Below the pieces are notes generated by a model. It saw nothing but the letters and a program-made list of their open reading frames with translations. It did no database searches and was not told where the DNA came from. From Cyclobacteriaceae bacterium (GTDB lineage: Bacteria > Bacteroidota > Bacteroidia > Cytophagales > Cyclobacteriaceae), in assembly GCA_030637245.1 (NCBI GenBank), contig DAOVVI010000013.1:1-12033 (forward strand): DNA of 12,033 bases, in the 5' to 3' direction. Shown one piece after another: positions 7,490 to 12,033 of this stretch (positions are counted from its first letter, which is position 1; every line of letters begins with the position of its first letter). A program made the position numbers and the translations under genes.

Positions 7490-8524
7490 TTAAAATTCGG
7501 CTCCAGTTGATCTTCCCAAATATGTCATGGCACATCGGAAACCAATGAAAGCTCTTGTTGTGTCTTTATGTTCACTTGATCTTGTTCCAGTTTCCAGGAA
7601 AAATGCTATATCTTTCCATGAACCTCCCCTGATCACCTTTAAAGGTTCATTGTCATCATAATATGTCGGGTTCAAATCCCAAACTAATGGATATGCAGCG
7701 GGGTTGTAAGCATCTTCACACCATTCCGATACGTTTCCTGACATATCAAACAATCCAAAATCATTTGAAAAGAAAGAATAGGCCGGTGAAGTATAAGCAT
7801 ACCCATCATCATAGTAATTTCCTCTTCCGGGCTTAAAGTTAGCAAGCATACAGCCTTTGGCATTCCTTATATACGGATTACCCCAAGGATATTTTGCCAT
7901 GTCTCTTCCTCCGCGAGCGGCATATTCCCACTCTGCCTCATTTGGAAGTCTGAAGTTAGGCATCGGCCATTCGCCTATACTGGCCCTGAAGTCATTTAGA
8001 TAAGCAGTTCTCCATCTGGTAAAGAAATTTGCAGCTTCCCAATCTACTCCTACCACTGGAAAATTATCAAAAGCCGGGTGAGACCAATAAAAAACAAGTA
8101 GGGGATCTCCCATATGGTGAGCAAAGTCTTTTACCCATACTGTTGTGTCGGGATAAAGTTCATTCATCACAAAATCTTCACCAAGAATACTTAACGAATC
8201 GGCTATAATCCCTTCCATAAACTGCCTGTATTCATTATTGGTGATTTCGGAATCATCCATAAAAAATGCACCTATTGTAACTTGCTTATTGAAGTTGATT
8301 TGAGTAGCGGCAATATCTTCATCTGCCTGACCCATGTGAAAGGTTCCGGCGGGAATTGGAACCATACCGTAAGGGATTACCATTCCGGTCCATTCCCTTC
8401 CAGGTGTACCAACTAATTCCCCATTATCACCTCCTCTTCCTCCAAACAATCCGCAAGATTGATTTAAAACCGCGACTATTAAAATCAAGAAGGCAGGTTT
8501 GCCTATAACAAATAATTTACTCAT
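7490..8524 (-). CDS. gldK: GldK/PorK, ring lipoprotein of the type IX secretion system
   Basis: 344 residues, ATG at 8524. Residues 1-23 form a lipoprotein signal with Cys24 as the probable lipidated residue; the lipobox LNQSC is loose but acceptable for this phylum. Residues about 55-333 form an FGE-sulfatase/SUMF1-like fold: VPIPAGTFHMG (55-65), FRLPNEAEWEYAARGG (191-206), GLFDMSGNVSEWCED (257-271), VIRGGSW (297-303) and IGFRCA (327-332). After GGSW comes KDIA rather than the cysteine pair of true formylglycine-generating enzymes, so the domain is structural, as known for GldK. GldK anchors to the outer membrane and forms the ring with GldN. It is the first gene of the gldKLMN run; 185 bases containing a strong dyad separate it from porP. 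GldJ is a related paralogue, but the neighbours fix this one as GldK. Confidence 0.95.
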   Translation of the reverse strand: MSKLFVIGKPAFLILIVAVLNQSCGLFGGRGGDNGELVGTPGREWTGMVIPYGMVPIPAGTFHMGQADEDIAATQINFNKQVTIGAFFMDDSEITNNEYRQFMEGIIADSLSILGEDFVMNELYPDTTVWVKDFAHHMGDPLLVFYWSHPAFDNFPVVGVDWEAANFFTRWRTAYLNDFRASIGEWPMPNFRLPNEAEWEYAARGGRDMAKYPWGNPYIRNAKGCMLANFKPGRGNYYDDGYAYTSPAYSFFSNDFGLFDMSGNVSEWCEDAYNPAAYPLVWDLNPTYYDDNEPLKVIRGGSWKDIAFFLETGTRSSEHKDTTRAFIGFRCAMTYLGRSTGAEF

Positions 8525-8616
8525 AACACCTTGTTTAAACCTAAAATTTGGAAAACTTCACGTTTAATATAAAATCGAAAAATTAACAATTTAGTTTCAA
8601 TATCTAATTGCTTTTT

Positions 8617-8654
8617 TAATTATTTGATAAATGCTATTTTTTATCAAATAATTA
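8617..8654. repeat. Perfect 15-bp inverted repeat between porP and gldK
   Basis: Left arm TAATTATTTGATAAA (8617-8631), 8-base spacer (8632-8639), right arm TTTATCAAATAATTA (8640-8654); no mismatch. It lies 55 bases past the porP stop and about 93 bases upstream of the gldK ATG. On the minus strand it is followed by A residues, not a T run, so it is not a standard intrinsic terminator. It could be a regulator site, a processing hairpin, or a weak AT-rich terminator. Confidence 0.8.
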
Positions 8655-8674
8655 CAATTATCAATATTGTTTCA

Positions 8675-8682
8675 CAAATTTA
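8675..8682 (-). promoter_or_regulatory. Possible gldK operon promoter (-7 element)
   Basis: Read on the minus strand, this is TAAATTTG, an exact match to TAnnTTTG, about 150 bases before the gldK start. No TTG is found at the expected -33 distance, and the region is AT-rich, so chance is possible. If used, the transcript leader would carry the 15-bp dyad near its 5' end. Confidence 0.3.
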
Positions 8683-8709
8683 TTCTTTTTTTACCTAAAT
8701 GGTAACACT

Positions 8710-9669
8710 TTAATGTCTAAATCGAGGAGTTCGAATAATTTTCTTTCCTCCCCCGGTAACCGCAGCCATATTATAACCCATGAGAATCTCATGAGAGGTA
8801 GCCTGCTTTGCTTTCTGCGCCTGAATAACGTAATCCAGCGAGTACCCAATTTTCAGAGATTTATCTTTTAGCAGGTTTATACCTAATAAAGCTATTATAG
8901 CTTCAGATTGTCTATATGACAATCCTCCCCAAAACTTTTCTCTGTAAGTACCCAGAACGCTAATATCGAAAGAATATGATACAAAATCAGTTTTAATTAA
9001 TAATGATGGTGTAAGAATTATATCATAATTTAACTCATATCTGTATCCACCATTAATAATCATATTATTTTCCAGGGCATTTTTTAATGAGTCAGACCCA
9101 AAATCGAACTCAGACTTCAAAATATGATTCAAACTCACCCCGCCATAGTAGTTTTCTGCTTTATAGTAGAATCCCACACCCATGTCAGGTCTGTACTGAC
9201 TTTCTTTACCGTTTAATAATAAAGGGTCATCAGGATTCACTGCACGGTATTTAGTAAAATCTATTGATTGACCATAAACTCCAGCCCGAACTCCAAAACT
9301 CAACTTGCCATTGCCAACTCCCAAATGATATGCATACGATCCCATAAATTGAATATTGTTTTGGGGGCCAATGTTATCATTCACAAAATAAAATCCTGCG
9401 CCACTTCTCAATCTAAATATTGGAGTATTGAAACTGGCTATAAAAGAGTTTGGCGCTCCGCCTTCATCATATGTTCCAGTGTAACCTAACCATTGTGATC
9501 TATATAGTATAGAAAGGTTAGTTACTCCCATCACACCTGAGTAGGCCGGGTTATTATACAGGTCGTTAAACATGTATTGCGAAAAATGCGGGTCTTGTTG
9601 ACCTAATACAGGTTTAACAACTGCAAGTAAAACTATAAGTACAAGAATTTTTCTCCCTGATACAAACAT
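8710..9669 (-). CDS. porP: PorP/SprF family type IX secretion outer-membrane protein
   Basis: 319 residues, ATG at 9669. Signal peptide 1-23 (ILVLIVLLAVV core, then VLG before Gln). The mature start QQDPHFSQYMFNDLYNNPAYSG is the family signature; 'DPHFSQYM...NPAY.G' is found in nearly all PorP/SprF members. The remainder is Gly- and aromatic-rich alternating sequence predicted to form a small outer-membrane beta barrel. In Porphyromonas gingivalis porP lies directly before porKLMN and is needed for secretion; the same order is seen here. Genomes of this group usually hold many PorP/SprF paralogues, each paired with different secreted adhesins, but the position next to gldK marks this copy as the likely core one. 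The last residues (GGGKKIIRTPRFRH) are a basic tail. The family is certain; the exact orthologue is inferred from position. Confidence 0.9.
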   Translation of the reverse strand: MFVSGRKILVLIVLLAVVKPVLGQQDPHFSQYMFNDLYNNPAYSGVMGVTNLSILYRSQWLGYTGTYDEGGAPNSFIASFNTPIFRLRSGAGFYFVNDNIGPQNNIQFMGSYAYHLGVGNGKLSFGVRAGVYGQSIDFTKYRAVNPDDPLLLNGKESQYRPDMGVGFYYKAENYYGGVSLNHILKSEFDFGSDSLKNALENNMIINGGYRYELNYDIILTPSLLIKTDFVSYSFDISVLGTYREKFWGGLSYRQSEAIIALLGINLLKDKSLKIGYSLDYVIQAQKAKQATSHEILMGYNMAAVTGGGKKIIRTPRFRH

Positions 9670-9721
9670 AGTTACAACAATAGGAATTTATATTTATGAA
9701 AAATAACAAATTTTCACTTTT

Positions 9722-9738
9722 TATTACAAAATGTAATA
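9722..9738. repeat. Small dyad between hemD and porP
   Basis: TATTACA-AAA-TGTAATA, perfect 7-bp arms with a 3-base loop, 53 bases before the porP ATG and 49 past the hemD stop. No T run follows on the minus strand. It could be an operator or a weak hairpin; in AT-rich DNA of this kind chance cannot be excluded. The rest of the 118-base gap shows nothing else. Confidence 0.35.
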
Positions 9739-9787
9739 TTCAAAGAATTGTTATAAAAAAACAGAACTTTGTTATATTCCTTTTATG

Positions 9788-10561
9788 CTATAGACCATTT
9801 GTTTCCTTGATGTAAACTTCAAGGGCGCCAGTCATAGAAGGCGCATTTGGCATAGGAGCCTGGATATCTAATACCAATCCAGCATCTTTAACCGCTTTGG
9901 CTGTTGTAGGTCCAAACGCAGCAATTCTGGTTTTATTTTGTTTAAAATCAGGAAAGTTTACTAGTAAGGAATTTATTCCGGAAGGGCTAAAAAAGGCGAT
10001 TATGTCATAATTAACTTCTGCCAGCTCAGATAAATCACTCGCAACTGTTTCGTAAATTATGGCTTCTGAAAAATCATATCCATTTTCTTGTAAAAAATTA
10101 GGTATATCATTTTTCCTAATATTTGAGCAAGGGAAAACGTATTTTTCATTTTTATGCTTTTTGAGAATCTCAATTAAATCCTGAGCTGTTTTGGAACCGG
10201 TAAATATCTTTCTTTTTCGAATAACAATATATTTCTGCAGATAATTTGCAGTCTGATCCGAAATACAAAAGTACTTCATATCAGATGGCATTTCGATTTT
10301 CATAGCCTTGCAAAGATTAAAAAAATGATCTACTGCATTTCGACTCGTAAATATTACAGCAGTATGACTCAGTACATCTACCTTCTGCTTTCTAAAGTCC
10401 TTTACATTGACTGGTTCGATTTTAATAAATGGATGAAAATCCACTTTCACATTATATTTCTCTGAAAGTTTGTGGTAAGGTGAATTTTCAGCGCTTGGCT
10501 TAGGTTGTGAAACTAATATACTTTTTACTTTTTCCTGTCTACTCATATCAATCAATGCCAT
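9788..10561 (-). CDS. hemD: Uroporphyrinogen-III synthase
   Basis: 257 residues from ATG 10561; an inner ATG at 10546 (MSRQEKVKSI) is an equally plausible start. The enzyme closes and inverts ring D of hydroxymethylbilane to give uroporphyrinogen III, the last shared step before heme, siroheme and cobalamin branch. HemD proteins diverge strongly; recognisable parts are the start KSILVSQPKP, AVIFTSRNAVDHFF (68-81), FPCSNIRKNDIPNFL (143-157), the IIAFFSPSGINSLL segment (about 181-194) and RIAAFGPTTAKAVKDAGL (about 207-224). These are the two-lobed Rossmann-like halves with the typical 'S..GI' and 'iGptTa.a....G' motifs. The start is 29 bases past the end of the DUF4271 gene, so they are probably cotranscribed; this pairing is, as I recall, common in Bacteroidota. 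hemC is not in the window. Confidence 0.92.
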   Translation of the reverse strand: MALIDMSRQEKVKSILVSQPKPSAENSPYHKLSEKYNVKVDFHPFIKIEPVNVKDFRKQKVDVLSHTAVIFTSRNAVDHFFNLCKAMKIEMPSDMKYFCISDQTANYLQKYIVIRKRKIFTGSKTAQDLIEILKKHKNEKYVFPCSNIRKNDIPNFLQENGYDFSEAIIYETVASDLSELAEVNYDIIAFFSPSGINSLLVNFPDFKQNKTRIAAFGPTTAKAVKDAGLVLDIQAPMPNAPSMTGALEVYIKETNGL

Positions 10562-10590
10562 CTACTCCTATTAAAATACCGTGCGGTCGT

Positions 10591-11730
10591 TTATTTAAGA
10601 AAAAATTTTAGCCCAATTATGATCGGGATTAATTCTGTGGTGCAAAGGTAAGAAAATAAATGCAGACTTTTCATAGTTATGCTTCTACGAAATTTGAAAT
10701 ATATGATAATAAACCGAATTAGATTAAAAAATATGACAATAAATATCAAACTTTCTAACAGGATATCTACCAAATAAAATTTGTTTATTACGGTATAACT
10801 TAGTATTACAAACATTATTGAATAGAATATCATTGCCATTCTTAAAAACTCAATAAAATAAAAATTTATCTTGTCTGCTAATCCAAAGAGGATGCTGATT
10901 ATGCTGATAAGAACATATTTGAGAAACATTAAAATTAGGACAATTCCAAAAATAATGAGCCAGCCAAATATTGGATTTATTTTAAGAAAGAAAACCTGCC
11001 CCAATGGATTGTTATAATAGTTTAAAAAAATAATCAATATTCCAGCCAGCAGTGCGGCCTGATAAATGATTACTAATGTTTGTGTTTTTGTAAGCGATCG
11101 GTATTTGGTAAACGCCGTATTTGTATAGTGAAAGGTAACAAGAGTTTGCAAGCTTAAAAAAGCTAAAAGTTCTGACGGAAAAAGCGTATGAAGAACCACG
11201 AAAAATGTGAACAACACCAGTATTATAATTTTTATATAATTACTTCTTTTATCTACATCCCTTACAGCAATTGGATTGACATTTATTGCTGAATCAAAAG
11301 TTTTATGAATAAATCCGATTTTCGCATCTGTTGGATTTTCAAAGCTTCCCTTTTTGTAAAGCGTAAGTTGAAGTGTTTCCGTTTCAAAGATGTTGCTGAG
11401 GCTATCCAACGAAAAGTATCTTATGGCATTTTCATCATAATGCCTTACAAATTTATTTTCCAAAAATAAACTAGTATTTACAGGGATATCAATCATCAAA
11501 CATGCTTCTTTTCCATAATCAAGGTCAATAGAAAGATGCATTGCAACAGGGGCTTCATTGCCGTTGTCCAGGAATGGAAGCATGACTTTTTCATCATCAT
11601 CATAAAAAACCCAGTCCAATCTCAAATCTTCTTCGACAAGAAAATTTTGCCCAAAAACAATCTGGTAGTTCGCAATAAACAGCATTGCTAAAAAAGAAAT
11701 ATAGTTTTTTAATTTAAGCCTAGGTTTCAT
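10591..11730 (-). CDS. DUF4271 family multi-pass membrane protein
   Basis: 379 residues from ATG 11730. A TTG at 11754 would add 8 residues before the signal sequence and is unlikely. Residues 1-28 look like a signal peptide or anchor (LKNYISFLAMLFIANYQIVFGQ). About 29-160 form a soluble, presumably periplasmic part. From about 165 to the end there are roughly six membrane helices (near 166-186, 217-237, 256-286, 295-315, 321-346, 357-377). The ending HLFSYLCTTELIPIIIGLK is typical of the Bacteroidota-specific DUF4271 family. Its biochemical function is unknown to me. It lies between a BamA-like barrel gene and hemD, all on the same strand with short gaps, and upstream of the T9SS genes, so an envelope role is a fair guess but unproven. 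Confidence 0.8.
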   Translation of the reverse strand: MKPRLKLKNYISFLAMLFIANYQIVFGQNFLVEEDLRLDWVFYDDDEKVMLPFLDNGNEAPVAMHLSIDLDYGKEACLMIDIPVNTSLFLENKFVRHYDENAIRYFSLDSLSNIFETETLQLTLYKKGSFENPTDAKIGFIHKTFDSAINVNPIAVRDVDKRSNYIKIIILVLFTFFVVLHTLFPSELLAFLSLQTLVTFHYTNTAFTKYRSLTKTQTLVIIYQAALLAGILIIFLNYYNNPLGQVFFLKINPIFGWLIIFGIVLILMFLKYVLISIISILFGLADKINFYFIEFLRMAMIFYSIMFVILSYTVINKFYLVDILLESLIFIVIFFNLIRFIIIYFKFRRSITMKSLHLFSYLCTTELIPIIIGLKFFLK

Positions 11731-11751
11731 CGATGTAAAAATACTATCTGG

Positions 11752-11759
11752 CAAAAATA
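11752..11759 (-). promoter_or_regulatory. Possible -7 element upstream of the DUF4271 gene
   Basis: Read on the minus strand, this is TATTTTTG, matching TAnnTTTG, 21 bases before ATG 11730. A transcript starting here would begin inside the TTG-extended reading, which favours ATG 11730 as the start. No TTG lies at the -33 distance, so this is weak. Confidence 0.25.
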
Positions 11760-11781
11760 CTGGTAATATTTATTAATAAAA

Positions 11782-12033
11782 TTAAAAACGGCTAATGTAA
11801 CCGAAATGAATTTTTGAATAATTTATCCCAAACGGTTGATCGTTAGATTTTCCCATGGCAAATACAAAATTGAATATCCCGGCATTTGTACTAAAACTAA
11901 ATCCTGCACCGGTACCAAAAGGATATTGTACATCACTTTCAGGATCAAAATCATCTGTTATTGCTGCCTGATCAAAAAATATCATAAAATAAGTCTCATG
12001 TGAAAACATTGCCCTGAATTCCATATTGGCAAT
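11782..12033 (-). CDS. C-terminal end of a BamA/TamA-like outer-membrane barrel protein (partial)
   Basis: The reading frame stays open to the window edge (codons for I-A-N precede the first Met at 12024), so the gene begins beyond 12033; only the last 84 residues are seen. They alternate hydrophobic and polar residues like barrel strands and match the end of the Omp85 'surface antigen' domain: MEFRAMF, FFDQAAI, then GTGAGFSFSTNAGIFNFVFAMGK, and a last strand KIHFGYISRF ending in Phe, the usual signal for outer-membrane insertion. Whether it is BamA itself, a TamA-like or another Omp85 member cannot be told without the POTRA region. It precedes the DUF4271 gene by about 50 bases on the same strand. 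Confidence 0.8.
   Translation of the reverse strand: MANMEFRAMFSHETYFMIFFDQAAITDDFDPESDVQYPFGTGAGFSFSTNAGIFNFVFAMGKSNDQPFGINYSKIHFGYISRF

Noticed and set aside
189..8647. TTGATAAA/TTTATCAA octamer recurring in several intergenic gaps (189, 1101, 2163, 2228, 8624, 8640)
   Set aside because: The same octamer also occurs inside coding regions (for example 532-539, 941-948 and about 5892-5899), so in this AT-rich DNA it is not clearly an operator.
9663..9670. Minus-strand TATGTTTG resembling a -7 promoter element
   Set aside because: It overlaps the porP start codon itself, so it cannot serve as the porP promoter.

Overview
This window is low-GC DNA from a Bacteroidota bacterium, most likely of the Cytophagales type. 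That inference rests on a gldK-gldL-gldM-gldN (porKLMN) cluster next to a porP/sprF-type gene, TAnnTTTG-like promoter elements, starts without clear Shine-Dalgarno sequences, and protein styles such as the DUF4271 membrane protein and the MORN-like protein, which are typical of that group.

Layout, left to right. Bases 1-49 hold the last 15 codons of a plus-strand gene with the tail typical of FtsX/MacB-type ABC permeases. A minus-strand gene for a secreted MORN-like (YwqK-type) repeat protein follows (208-1077), then hemB, porphobilinogen synthase (1133-2101, minus). Divergent from hemB is aspS, aspartyl-tRNA synthetase (2276-4025, plus). As given, aspS is split by a one-base frame change at a run of nine A (3406-3414). 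A bidirectional terminator (about 4096-4123) separates aspS from the converging block.

That block, all on the minus strand and transcribed right to left, contains the C-terminus of a BamA/TamA-like outer-membrane barrel (window edge), a DUF4271 membrane protein, hemD (uroporphyrinogen-III synthase), a PorP/SprF family outer-membrane protein, then gldK, gldL, gldM and gldN with gaps of only 37, 34 and 11 bases. GldL and GldM form the proton-driven inner-membrane rotary motor of the type IX secretion system (T9SS) and gliding apparatus. GldK (lipoprotein) and GldN form the periplasmic ring under the outer membrane, and PorP is an accessory outer-membrane component. The only notable intergenic structure in the block is a perfect 15-bp inverted repeat between porP and gldK.

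Two heme-pathway genes, hemB and hemD, flank the secretion cluster, which looks like an ancestral housekeeping neighbourhood rather than a transferred island. I see no tRNA, rRNA, CRISPR array, insertion sequence or phage gene. The core genes are well-known families. The points most worth checking are the aspS frameshift, the dyad before gldK, the acidic Gly/Trp-rich insert in GldN and the spaced LNxxY-like motifs in GldL.
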